This document shows, piece after piece, positions 33,854 through 45,160 of a stretch of 49,981 bases of DNA; position 1 is the stretch's first letter; every line of letters begins with the position of its first letter. A model generated the notes under the pieces. The model was given only the letters and a program-made list of their open reading frames with translations, was not told where the DNA came from and ran no database searches. The DNA lies in contig WPDH01000354.1 in assembly GCA_019137255.1 (NCBI GenBank), positions 1 to 49,981 on the forward strand. Direction: 5' to 3'. A program made the translations under genes and the position numbers. The DNA comes from Corinectria fuckeliana. Lineage: Eukaryota; Ascomycota; Sordariomycetes; Hypocreales; Nectriaceae.

Positions 33854-35164
33854 GGTGAGCGAACGAGTGGGGGGTGGTGGGGGCAGAAACGGGCAAAGCT
33901 GAAGATTGCCTTTTCCGGGTGAAAGACGCAAAAGCAGGACGAAAAGAAGGGGGAAAAGGCGTATCGGTTGTTAGCTTTTGCTCAGCCTAGGTCGCATTGG
34001 CTTGGACTTGTGAGTTTAGAGGTGAGCTTTTCGTCGGGAAACCCTCTGAAAAAAGGGGGGAGAGACAGAGGTTGTGGCAGCCACTTCTTCTTTACCAGGA
34101 GCCCGGAACAAGTCAGCAGACAGACAGATAGACAGGCTGCTGCGAATCTCGCCTAGACTTGGGGAAATAGGAATGCTCCAAAACAAGGGGGGAAAGGGAG
34201 CCAATTATAGGAATCACAAGCAACGCGACCATGGCGGCATTCCCACTTCCACTATGTAATTATGCACATGCTCCCCCAGCATCGTCTAGATGTCGCCAAG
34301 CTGGAGGCGATGTGGGGTGGGGGAGTGCTAAAAACAGCTAAAAACAGGGGTCCAGCGTCTGTCCCCCCCACAGGAGCTGGAGGACTGGCAACTTTGGCCG
34401 CGCACGTGACCTGGAGTCAACCCGTCGTCCAAGTTTCCTTCAGCCACTTCATCCACTGCGCTGCATCTTCTGATTCGTTCCTCATGCATTCTCAGCAACT
34501 CCCGTAGTCCCATCTTCGCTTCTGCTCGGTCGGCCGCCTGCGCAGCCTCAGCGCGCCTCCAAACACCATTAGCGTCTCAACCTCTCGGACAGATACGTCA
34601 TTGCCGTCGCTTCCCTGCTCCATCAGTCCACTCACGGCCCACGGCATGTTCTCTTCGTCGTCGCTGTTTCGGCCCATCCAGTCGGCGAACTCGTGGGAAT
34701 ACGAAGCACAGAAGGACAGCCTCTAGGATGAGCGCCACCAAGCTACAGCACGGTTGAGGCTCCACTGTGAAGTAGACTACAGGAGGCGGCCCGGAGCATC
34801 GTCTGTGACTCTATCCGGTTGATTAGCCTCTATACAGCCTAGTCTACTGGGGGCCGTTTCGCGACCCGTCTCAATTGCCTTGTGCAGTCGAGGCTAAAGG
34901 ACATGCATCAGCCGTTCGATCGAACATCCTCTAAAGGCTTCCCTACTTTGCCTATCAGACTTCGTTATTCGACGCTAGATTCGGCAAACTACCTCCTCAC
35001 ATGCGCCAGTCTTCTATCTGAAGGTTATTTTAAGGCTATGCTACCTCGTACTTCATAGGCGCGCATATCATCTAGTGAGCGTATTAGGTCTACCAGTTCA
35101 CATGGCTGGTTCCACCTACAAAGTGAAGCAAGCTGAACGTTGTACTCATTTACTGTCTTTGAGC
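33854..35164. other. intergenic, bZIP promoter side
   Basis: About 1.3 kb without a supportable gene. It has G-rich stretches near 33,860-33,960 and 34,050-34,070, and otherwise unremarkable sequence up to the start of the broken receptor gene. Confidence 0.5.
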
Positions 35165-37016
35165 ATGGATGTGTAAGCGCTGCCGCCGAGCCTGCCCAGG
35201 TGGGATAGGGTGGGCATTTTCTTTGTCTCATTCTGCGCAATTTGGACAATTTTGTTGTCGCAGGCATGTTGTTTGTTGGCTCAACCGCCACAGCCTCATT
35301 CTCAAGATGCCCGGTCTTGTAATGTCGTTCGCCGCCATTGTCTTTTCCTACATGCATCCTGAATTCTCTGTCGGCCAGATGACTTACCCCATCAGAGTGA
35401 CCATGCCACTCATACTCGCATACGACATTCAGTACTTCTGCATGGGCATCTGGTCCCTGTCTGGGGTATCGCTTTGTTCCATGCCTCCAACAGGCGGTAC
35501 CTTCAAGTTGCCAAGCTGCAGAGGCAGTTTGCACATCCCGAACTTTTAGCTGAGCAAAGTTGCATGGTTCCCATTCGTCTTGGCTCTGTCGCTTGAGAAG
35601 TATGCAGTAATCTACGAGAGTCCTTATACTCGTCGGCCTTGGAATGGTTGCCCAGGTTCTTCTTACTGTCGGAATTGTGGCTGGCTTGTCGAGAATACCA
35701 TCCAACATTCGGCATTCCCGCTACGAAACTTGGCGGCTCAACAACACAGTAGTGCTGTGGCAAGTAATCTGGACGTGGACTTGAAGTCTTTGCGAACCGA
35801 TCATCGAAGGGAAGACTCACATCTGGTCTCTACTGCAGGTCGCACACACACTGATTTGGTGAGCCTGGGGGATCCGCGATGCGACGGGATGGCATACCCA
35901 AACATTTGGCTGCTGCCTTTCCAAGTTTGTCGTCTATCTGCTGCGAGTCTTCATTCCGCTGACACACCTATCTCAGGCCTTTACGCGACAGCCATGTTCT
36001 CGATCACATCATACTGATCACAACAAACGTACCTGAGTTTGTACCTGTAAATGCGAATTTTCGCCCAAGTCGATGGTAAGCATCATTGTTTGCTGTTGGA
36101 CGAAGCTTTCAAGAGCAGAACGGGCATGTTGACGAGACGCAGGATCCATTTGACAATCATGATGTTCGAGATGTTCGCCATATTCGTTCCCGTTTGCCCA
36201 GTGTTCATGCTATGGACGCTGAACGAACAGCCAGCCGATTTGAACAACAAATGGGAAACAGCGTCACAAACGAGTTCGTTAAGAGAATCAATCCTGATGC
36301 TCGAGGAATTTAAATGCTCTTCCTCCTCAGTCAGCGTTGCCGAGAAGGACCAGACACTCAACTATCTAGACGACACGATGGGCGACCACTTGCTAACGAT
36401 GAGCGCTCTTGAGGCCGTACTAGGCGAGAACCCAGGCCCGCTACAGAGGTTCTCTGACACACGCTATTCTGGAGAGAACATCCGATTCTTGACGCGCATG
36501 GCAGCGTGGAAGTCATGCTGGCTCGAGGAACCTGGCACGAGGGAAAGAAGCGCAGCGTTCAACCACGCACTGGACATCTACATGGACTTTGTCAGGCCCT
36601 GCGACGCCGAGTTCCCCTTGAACTTGTCATATCGAGACCTGGGGCCTCTCGAAGCCGTCTTCGAGAAGCCCGCGCGGATCTTGTACGGAGAGCCGCGCGT
36701 GGATCCCGCCACGCCATTCGAGGCCAACCCGTCCGGTCCAAGGCTGAGAGCAAAGGCACAGTACACCGGCGAGATCCCCGTCGGCTTCAGCATGGCTATA
36801 TTCGACAGCGCACAGGCTAATGTCAAGGACCTCGTCTTTACGAATACGTGGCCTGGGTTTGTGAAGGAGATGCAAGAACAAAGATGGTCGAGGGACACGG
36901 GACGGAGTGGTTCTGCAGCGGGGTCGCGGAAAACGCGGGTTTCGACTCAGGTCTCGAACTTCATCCGTTCTTTGTCTCGAAGTTCCAAGCATCTCAAGGA
37001 TGAGCCTGGACGCTGA
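35165..37016 (+). pseudogene. seven-transmembrane RGS-domain receptor, membrane half broken
   Basis: Family: fungal GPCR-like proteins with an N-terminal 7TM region and a C-terminal RGS domain. The RGS part is open: after a clean 67-nt intron (36076-36142), 36143-37016 encodes TM7 ('IHLTIMMFEMFAIFVPV') and an RGS domain ('LLTMSALEAVLGENPGPLQR', 'ENIRFLTRMAAWKSCW', 'LEAVFEKPARILYGE'). Upstream, family sequence is found in shifting frames. ATG 35165 is followed by TAA 35174-35176. TM1 ('RVGIFFVSFCAIWTILL') shifts frame near 35258 and again near 35275; 'WLNRHSLILKMPGLVMSFAA' then continues and shifts near 35469. 'ALFHASNRRYLQVAKLQRQF' and 'VLILVGLGMVAQVLLTVGI' follow, with a one-base insertion near 35677 before 'WLACREYHPTFGIP', then TAG 35749-35751. 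No set of introns I tried repairs these. A separate start (ATG 36051) could still yield a 321-aa RGS-containing product. Confidence 0.82.
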
Positions 37017-37184
37017 GCTCAAGGTTACGCATTTACATATATTAATAATGCCATTCATATACATATAACTATTTTATAGCTGTCATTTCGCCAAACAAGC
37101 AAATTCCATGCTCTGCACATTGTGACTAACCACGCTCCTCGATTGAAAGCCTTGATTCCATAACTCCAAATGACGCCCTGTCGT

Positions 37185-38639
37185 TCATTCCAACGCCCTC
37201 CTTTCCCCACTGTCCGAAGAACTCCCCGCTACACGCTCCGCAACACTGTTCGCGAGTTTCGTCGTACTTTCGCTCATGCGATCATGGTGAACACCCTGAC
37301 CCCGGATAGCGGTCCTGAACGGGTCTATGGGTCGGAGAGACACTGATTCAGTGACCCGAGACCGGTGGAAATTCCGCACCTGACTAAACGCCACCTTGCA
37401 GGCCTTCCACGAAGTCAGGACGTAAATGGCAGCGTTCCAGAAGCCCTGGAGCGGGAGCACGATTGCGCTCATGAACTCTAGGGCAACCGAGGACCGGTTT
37501 TGGTGGACGACTGAGTAGACGCGGTTTGCGCTTGATGGGATCCAGGTGACCAGCATGGCCGTGAAGAACAGCATGGAGCACTTGGCGTAGGACCATTCGG
37601 CTGGGCTCATCGACGGGCGTGCTGCAATTTCTTGCGTAGGTGCTGACTTGGTGGTGGATGGGCCTGATGAGAGCTGGCTGGGAATGGAAGCGATTGCCTC
37701 CTCGCGAGAATCTCGACTGTCGGGGTTTGCTGAGACTTTCACCGAATACGCCGTCTGGCGGGTGGAAGAATTTCCGGGACAGCTATTGGGCTCATGACTC
37801 TCTTGCACTCCTAGGGCATTTCGCTTAGAAACCACCTCGGACGTGATGTAGATCTCAGTTGTCTTCGTCCACCCGGACTTGCTGGTGGCCGTCTCGAGGT
37901 CGCTGCGGCTGAGATTGCGAAGCTGCGTCCGGTTCCGGTAAATATCGCTCCCAGTTCTGACGTAAATGAAGAGGGTCAAGAAGATGACAAGCCTAGTGAT
38001 TTGAGGTTAGAGGTCGGTGAAGAGACTTGGGAACCAAACTTACCAGACGGGACCATAGAAGGTTGTTATCCGCCAAATTCTCCAGTCTTTGGAAATCCAG
38101 CACCACAAGGCGGCGTTGCCGTATGCCCGATTGCCGTCGCCATCCTTGACGAATAGATACGTAATCGCAGGAGTGAACGGAATGCCGTAGCAGCATATCA
38201 GATACATGACTTCCATCTTTCGCAAGTCGGCAGCGTTGTAGTGGCGGTAAAAGGTCATGTAGACGTTGATGGCCATGGCAAGAGTCCAGAGCGCGTCAGC
38301 CGGCATGAACCTGCAGGCTTCGTTAGCGAGGCTTGACGAAGGCGACAGTGGGCAGGTTACTTACATCTGGATTAGAAAGGCCTGGACTTGACAGCCCAAG
38401 GACCTCGGAGCCCCGACATATGATGTGGCCATCAGCGTGGCAATGTTGACGATGCCATTGCCAATGGATGCGTAGAAGACCAGCCGGTTGATGGGTTTAT
38501 GGAAGGCCTTGGACAAGCAAAAGGTACTGACGATGAAGAGGCATCCCAGAAGAGAGCAGACCGACCCAACGCGTTCCACAACACCCAGGGCAAGGAGGTT
38601 CCTGTTCGGCGCCAAGGTGGCTTTCACGTCTTGAGACAT
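37185..38639 (-). CDS. cAMP-receptor-like G-protein-coupled receptor
   Basis: Three exons (38639-38365, 38310-38044, 37992-37185) give 449 aa. Seven membrane segments can be traced: 'GSVCSLLGCLFIVSTF', 'NRLVFYASIGNGIVNIATLM', a segment after 'CQVQAFLIQMFMPADALWTL', 'MEVMYLICCYGIPFTPAITY', 'GPVWLVIFLTLFIYV', 'CSMLFFTAMLVTWIPSS' and 'FMSAIVLPLQGFWNAAIYVL'. This matches the Dictyostelium cAMP-receptor-like class of fungal GPCRs. The third cytoplasmic loop is long and Ser/Thr-rich (about 125 residues), as is the C-terminal tail. ATG 38639 gives the usual short N-terminus; an in-frame upstream extension lacks support. The ligand is unknown. Its stop lies only 168 bases from the end of the convergent RGS-receptor pseudogene. 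Confidence 0.88.
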
Positions 38640-41212
38640 GCGGAGAGGACGCTCGGACTCGGGTAACACGGTAGTTCTGGGATGATGATGACGGGGACAT
38701 GGAAAAGGACGATTCAACGTCGCATCTTTGTCGAGCAGAGGTTGGCAGACCAGGGATAGATGGACGAGGGCCGATGAACAGAGTTAATATAAGATGGCTC
38801 GTGAGCCGCCCAAGCAGCCCATTAGTCCCGGTCGACACAGGCTCTGGTCTTTGCTTTCTTGCGAGGGGACAAAGACGATGCTTGCGGGATAGACTTCTTC
38901 CTGGCCTCTCGGGCAGGGCTGGCGTGTGAGCCTCCCACCAACAATGCGGATGAGGTTCACGCCAGGCTACGCAACAGGAGACGCAGCCGAGCCGCGGACA
39001 CGAACCGTGCAAAAGAAGAGGCGAAAGGGACGGCAACAGCCGGCCGGCCAGCTCACAGCGGATGGCAACGGCCTGGCCGCTCGAGAGCAGCCAGTATACT
39101 TGAGCCGTCCGTCGTGCGCGTTGGGTTAATACCTACTTGGGCTCTCGGGAGAGGGCGCCTCGACAGCCCAAAATGGCAGCGACCGCGGGGGCTAGAGTAA
39201 GATGGGTCAAATCGAGGATGGCTGGAATGGCTTGATGGATGGCGGACGGGTTTAACATGGCACTCGGGAGTGGGAAGAACCGGCGTTGGGCAGGCCTCCT
39301 CGCAGCATCCTGTCCGACGACAGAGGGCTTTCCTATTCATTGCTGATTGAGGGCATTAGCTCGGATATTCTTGGAAGCGTCGCTCTTTGTGCCGTTCGCG
39401 TCCAGACTAGATAGATAGATAATAGGGTCGACTGACTGGTCCTCGAGGCTCGCAGGCTCGACCTACTCCGAAGCAGAGGCCACCCCCTCCACGATTCCCT
39501 CCGCCTTCCAGCCATTGGGGCATTTCAAGCAAGGGAGGGTGGCCTCGAGCCCTTGGCAGATCCAAGCGGACACGCCTGCGGCTCTACGGTGTCTGTGTGT
39601 ATGGACCAGCCTCGGCGCACACTTGATTCGCCCTTCCCGGAAGAAGAAACAGTGGCGGCGGCCGGGGCACTCGAACTTTTGCGCCGCTTGGCACGATTCC
39701 GTGGTTTCCAGTCGGAGCCAAGTTGCCAGGCTGCCATCGTGTTTGCTTTCACATTCGCAAAAATATTAGGTAGATACTAGGTCTAAGTAGTAATCTAGGT
39801 ATTGCTCACTTAGACCGGGTAGATTGGGCCGGTGCTGCCCGGACCCGACGCCACATGCCAGTGATGGGACGCCACTCCGTAAGCAATCGCGCAGATGACC
39901 TCCTCTTGCAAAAGTGGTAGGTAGGAACTTTTCCCTTATGACTGTAGCTGTCTAGGTATGAGGACGCATTGAATAGATTTAGAGAGTCGGCCCACTGATC
40001 CTTGAGAGCACTAGCGATTTCTTTGTGTAAGCTAAGCAAGCTCTCGAGTCTTGACCCCAGCGCGCGCTGCACCGGAGATAGGATTAGCCCGTTTCTCGGT
40101 CAAGCGCCCGTCATTCATCATGTGCCGCCAACTTATTGATGGCATAGGGCTTAGTTTGCGGCGGCCCCCCTGTCAGCGGGTAGGTGCAGTAGATAAATCC
40201 GCGGTGTTCGCCCTAGCACTCGCAAGTAGACTGTTCACTCCGCCCTCTTCCAGCCCTCACATGTATGCCAATGGGTACCTTGACTTATGACGGTTGAAGG
40301 GGTTCGATTCTACATGTGTACTAGAGCGTCAGTCCCTCGTCAGTCCCCTCGTCATCTCATGGTGGCCGTTAGAACTGGGCTATTCATAGTATGCAACTAA
40401 TATGACGGAAGCTTTTGGCCTGCATCAATAGCCCTGCTCCGTGACGGTGGGCTTCGTTTCAGTCAGAAGGCTCAAGAAAACATCATTCTCAATGCGGTAA
40501 GAGCAAGATGTAATGCCTCCAGGGTCAACTCACTACATTGCAGTAGCAGTTCGTGTAGTCCATCATCTCCACCCGTTTAGACGTAGCTTATCGCGGTGAG
40601 AGAGGTGGTGCTCATCTCCTCCAGTCTTGTACCTTTTGCACTACCTCCCCCTCATTTCTGGCAACCTAGCAGAACCGGAAGAGTTTGTCAATCCCTTTAG
40701 TGGCACTTGTAACGTAAATTGATGGTATTGACACGGTCGACCGAGCTTGTTCAGCCATTCAGGGGGTGATGACTACCATTCTCTCCAGAGAAAATAAACT
40801 GTCTCCAATGCAAGGAAAAGAACTCCAGACATGTTACGCATGCATGAGCTATGATTACCAACCGCATTGTTCTGATTGGTCATGACAGAATTAAATTTCC
40901 CGTGGACATTGTAGATCATGGCTGATGAATGGTTGGCTCACAAAATCTCAAACAGACAAAATAGAGTTAGCTCAACTCCGTGTCGAGTATTCGTATATTT
41001 GAGGTTCTTATAGTGCATGACTATGAAAAAAAAAAAAAGAAGCCACCACCCAAAAACCCGAGGCCCTGTGATCGCCTCGAAGGCATCCGTTACTTGAGAT
41101 GCTCGTCCGTCCCAATCAAATGCATCAGCAGAGCCATCATTCAATCCACACATTTTTCTCAGAGATCAGTCATCTTCTTCCCAGTCCGAGACCAGATCGG
41201 CCAAGATGCAGT
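38640..41212. other. long intergenic region
   Basis: About 2.6 kb with no gene I can support. It holds the receptor promoter on its left, a short ATAG-type microsatellite at about 39,408-39,424 and an A-run at 41,028-41,039. Open frames of 60-110 codons are present on both strands but show no family pattern or splice continuity. Confidence 0.5.
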
Positions 41213-41627
41213 CTAGTAGAGGCCGACGCAGATGTCACCCTTGACACGGGCAGTCAAGTGAACCTCGGCCTCGAGGTCGAGCTTGATGCCGACAAGGAGA
41301 GCGGCCGCGGTGTTCTTGCCGTTCTCGTCGGTGGGGCCCTTGAGGAGCTGGCCTGCCGAATGGTGAGCAACACCGTTCGAGTTCAGTGTTGGGGTGAAGG
41401 ATCTCTCAATGACTTACCCGCGGGGCGGTTGAGACCGGTGGCGGTGGGCAGGGGGACGACGAACTGGCTGCGGCTGCCACGCTCAGAGTCAGAGTCGTAG
41501 GCGTTCTTGGAGAGGGTACTAGAGGCCAGGTTAGAAGGTTCAGTTCCTGCTGGTCGTCGCAGGCGTGCTGCTTGCAGGCCGGAGAAGAGGAGGAAGGGGG
41601 GGAGTCTTACGCGGTAGGGGCAGACAT
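41213..41627 (-). CDS. 85-aa small fungal protein of unknown function
   Basis: Three exons (41627-41611, 41518-41418, 41352-41213) give 85 aa. The first coding exon is only 17 nt (five codons plus two bases). The protein opens with 'MSAPTATLSKNAYDSDSERG', continues 'SQFVVPLPTATGLNRPAGQL' and ends 'VHLTARVKGDICVGLY'. I recall near-identical small proteins across Pezizomycotina, so it is probably real and conserved, but no function is known to me. GC-rich codons and consensus splice sites (GTAAGA/TAG, GTAAGT/CAG) suggest a well-expressed gene. There is no signal peptide or membrane helix, so it is probably cytosolic. It stands alone, with long non-coding DNA on both sides. Confidence 0.83.
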
Positions 41628-43472
41628 CTTGATGGTTGGCGTGGGGCGGGAGAAGACTGAAGTCCTTGAAGTGAATTGAGAAGTGGTAGTTGGGTGAGGA
41701 GGGTGTGAGTTGATGGTGATGGTTTCCTGAGTCCAAACGGGCTCGACATGAAGTCTTATATACACAGATGCCGTCGGCGATAACCTCACGAGGCCGCTCC
41801 GAGTGCCAGACAATTGCCGACCAACATCCTAAACATCCCGAATGGCGTTTGACAGCACCGTCGCCGTCCCTCCCTGATCCCTGAGTCGAGACCTGCAACC
41901 ACAGCAAAGAAAAAAGAAAAAAGGGCCAATTGCACCAGCCTCGTGCGGCCATGTGCTGTCGTGTCCGCCCCACACAGCAGGACGAAGCCACAGCGGTTTG
42001 CTGAGAGTCAGAGTGAGAGTGTTGCGACCGGCGAGGGAGAGGACGACCCAAGAAGCAACCTTGTGAACACTGCCGGAACACGGATGCACGACATCGGGCA
42101 TCGGACGATGTGATTAGCGGCCTGTTCCGATTCCCCCGCCGTCGAGATCCCGCATTCACCTCGTCGACGGCCTATAAGACACAAGCCCTCCAGGGTGTGG
42201 ATTACATAGATTACATGGACAGGGGGGGGGGAGCAGCGGCAACTAAACATTCTTGTCCAGTCACAACCGGAGACAAAATCTCGTTCGATTTCAGATCTGG
42301 CGTGTATCGGGTTATCCACTTCGGAGAGCCCCCCTGCGATGGATGCTTCTTCCCCCCCGGCCCGCCAGATGAGATGGATGAGATGTCTTCCGCTGCGACT
42401 GAGTGGCGGCGGCTACAGTCGCGTGTAACGATTGCCTCGCCGATGCCGATTCCCTTCGTTATGGATGCACGTCCGCGTCAGCTGCCGAGTGCTCAACGAT
42501 TTCCCTGTTGGGTCTACCGAGTCCATGCCTTGGTGGGTAGTTACCTAGGTGCCTCCATACACATGTCCTATGCTTTAATGCTACGATGCTGTGATACTAC
42601 GGTGTGAGTCTTGTATACTCTACCTGAATTACTTACCAGCAGCACGTAGACCAAGTACCTACCTAGCCAATTGGTCCCAAGGGTAAATAACACCAAGTGC
42701 CGGTACGTTCAATCCCCCCGCGCAAGCAGGCTGTCGGACAATGAATCGGTCTCGAGACGCAGGAGTAATTTGCGAGACATCAGACCATAATAGCTTCAGC
42801 GGCAAGGATTTCGTATGCGCAGGGAATGGCAATCTAATGATGAATTCGTGCGCTGTGGATTCCGAGTGGGTTTGGCTAGGATCAGGCGTCTACAGACGAC
42901 ACGAGGAAAAGGGAAAGTAGGAGCAGTTGAGATTACATACCAGTCCGACCGGATGATACTGGAGGAAACTACCTATGGCAGATGCGTAGTGTCACTATAA
43001 TATCATGTCTGGGCGCCTCGGTATCTAGATATGAGGCCGTCCCATACTGGGTTACACGGAGAGCGTCCTTTATAGGCGAGGCTCATCAATGGCATCGGAG
43101 GGTGTCATCGGAGGGTGTCAATCGAGTCCAATCGACACGTCTCTGTACCATACAGGCATTGGACGCAACTTTGACTACTTAATCCATCTCCTAAATTTGT
43201 ATTGTATCATTAAATAAGTACCTAGCCAGGCACCTTTGTGGTTGAATCTTACCCCGGCCCCAATCTGCTTCCGGCCCCACCCCCCCTGCCATCTCACGAT
43301 GCGTAACCAGGATGCTTCCGAGATTGCGGGGTATTAGATAGTGCCCCGCGGGACAGCCCGGATAACCGACTGCCGCCCGGGGGGGTTATTCTCAAGTCTC
43401 CCGTCTTTCATCATACTTACAGTACGGAGCGGAGTACCGCGCTTGCCTTTGGTCCGAGAAGCATCCTTCGCA
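41628..43472. other. long intergenic region
   Basis: No gene supported. The left end (to about 42,000) is CT-rich on the minus strand and is probably the promoter and leader of the 85-aa gene. It also contains a run of nine or more Gs at about 42,222-42,231 and a 13-bp tandem repeat at 43,093-43,118. Confidence 0.5.
43093..43118. repeat. 13-bp tandem duplication
   Basis: CATCGGAGGGTGT occurs twice head to tail (43093-43105 and 43106-43118) in intergenic DNA, about 350 bases upstream of the succinyl-CoA ligase alpha gene. It is a simple duplication with no known role. Confidence 0.8.
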
Positions 43473-44710
43473 ATGGCCTTTCGTGCTTTCAATTGCTCCT
43501 CGCTAAAGCATGCATCACCATCGCGAGTGGCCAGGGGCCTCTCGACGACAGCCGCACTGCGAGGGTCGTATGATGACACGATAGCGAACCTAGACATATC
43601 CCAGAGCACGCGTGTCATCTATCAGGGTATGTTATGCCGTGTCCTCTGTGAAGCCCACCCCTGTTCGGCAGCTAACGAGAGATGCACCCAGGCTTCACTG
43701 GCAAGGCGGTATGCTCACCACGTTCCACCCTGGTCTAGACCGCAGGCCGTGATGCTCAAGTCCACCCCAGGCCACAGTCAACGCCCAGGAAACAATCGCA
43801 TACGGCACCGGCATCGTGGGGGGCGTGTCACCGGGCAAAGGTGGGCAAACGCACCTAGGCTTGCCTGTCTTCAACACCGTACGAGAGGTAAGCGCAGTGC
43901 GACGCCGCTGGTGAGCCAGCATCTCTTTTCTCACCGGTTCAACCAGGCCATGGACGAGGTCAAGCCACATGCCAGCTGCCTCTTCGTGCCCGCCCTCCAC
44001 GCGGCCGAGGCCATCACCGAGGCCATCGAGGCAGAGGTCCCGCTCGTCGTCTCCGTCGCCGAGCACGTCCCGGCGCACGACATGCTGCGCGTCCAGGAGG
44101 TGCTGAGGACCCAGTCGAGAACGCGGTTGGTCGGCCCGAACTGCCCGGGCATCATCGCCCCGGGGCAGTGCCGCGTCGGCTTCATGCCCTACAGGCAGTA
44201 TGCCAGGGGCTGCGTGGGCATTGTGTCCAAGTCCGGCACGTTGAGCTACGAGGCGGTCGGGTCGACGACGGCCGCCGGGCTTGGGCAGAGCATCGTCGTC
44301 GGCATGGGAGGAGACATGCTGCCTGGTAAACTTGCCCGCAGCATACACATCTCAGGGATGCTAAGCGAATGGACACAGGTACGACTCTGGCCGACGGACT
44401 CAGACTGTTCTTCGACCACCACGCCACCAAGGGGATAATCGTCATTGGGGAGATCGGCGGGGAGGCCGAGCTCCGCGCCGCCGAGCTTGTCAGGGAGTAC
44501 CGGAAATCGCCCAACCCAAAGCCCATCATCGCCATGGTGGCTGGGCAAACGGCGCCGGAGGGGCGGACCATGGGCCACGCCGGGGCGGTCCTGTCCCCCG
44601 GGGATGTGTCGCCTGCAGCCAAGGCGAAGGCGTTTGAGGATGCGGGCGCGGTGGTGGTACCGCATCCGGGCGTGATGGGGGAGACGATGAAAAGGCTTCT
44701 GGGCATCTGA
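43473..44710 (+). CDS. succinate-CoA ligase alpha subunit-like protein (mitochondrial)
   Basis: Five exons (43473-43626, 43692-43708, 43771-43887, 43947-44325, 44379-44710) give 332 aa. Exon 2 is a 17-nt microexon coding the middle of 'YQGFTGKA'. The N-terminus ('FRAFNCSSLKHASPSRVARG') is basic and fits a mitochondrial presequence. The CoA-binding half has 'GTGIVGGVSPGKGG'. The ligase half has 'RLVGPNCPGIIAPGQ', 'GIVSKSGTLSYEAV', 'GQSIVVGMGGD' and 'GRTMGHAGAVL', with the active-site His at residue 289 intact. Family enzymes interconvert succinyl-CoA and succinate with ATP or GTP. Compared with the canonical TCA subunit it is divergent, and the beta partner follows in the same direction. I read it as a second, specialised copy; its acyl-CoA substrate may differ. 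Confidence 0.9.
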
Positions 44711-45160
44711 TCCCGCGGTACAAAGTAGTACAGTGTCAGAATACCAAGATGTCTTGTTATTAATTCGCGAGTTGAAGTCTGATGATTGCCAGGTCCGACT
44801 CGTGCAAGTTCTATCCATATTTCGCATTTGTCTTCGCCATGTCCGGTGTATCGGCATATGTCCCCCAACCCCGTAACCCAGTCGAATTGAGTAAAAACAC
44901 AACAAACTAAGCCACTATTCATAGACTTGGTCAACTTATGCTTCGGCTGCTGGGCGGGAATGCCAATCATTGCCGATCAACCCCGCCTCTTCGGTTCGGC
45001 CCCCCGCATCACCGCACCACCAATCGACCATGGGCTTCCCAACTTCATTTCCCATCATCACCTGTGCCGTTTTGGGTTTGTCAGAGGCCGCCTTGATTCA
45101 TCGATTAGATTCCCGTCCTAGTGACTCTCTAGGCCTCATCTAGTGCGCCACATCATCGCC
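44711..45160. other. spacer between the alpha and beta ligase genes
   Basis: This 450-base non-coding stretch holds the 3' end of the alpha gene and the promoter of the beta gene. Nothing else is recognised. Confidence 0.5.

Noticed and set aside
35025..35708. 227-codon minus-strand frame
   Set aside because: It is a shadow of the broken receptor. The plus-strand frames carry the family sequence.
40295..40320. GGTTCGATTCT, resembling a tRNA B box
   Set aside because: No A box or foldable cloverleaf at the right distance upstream.
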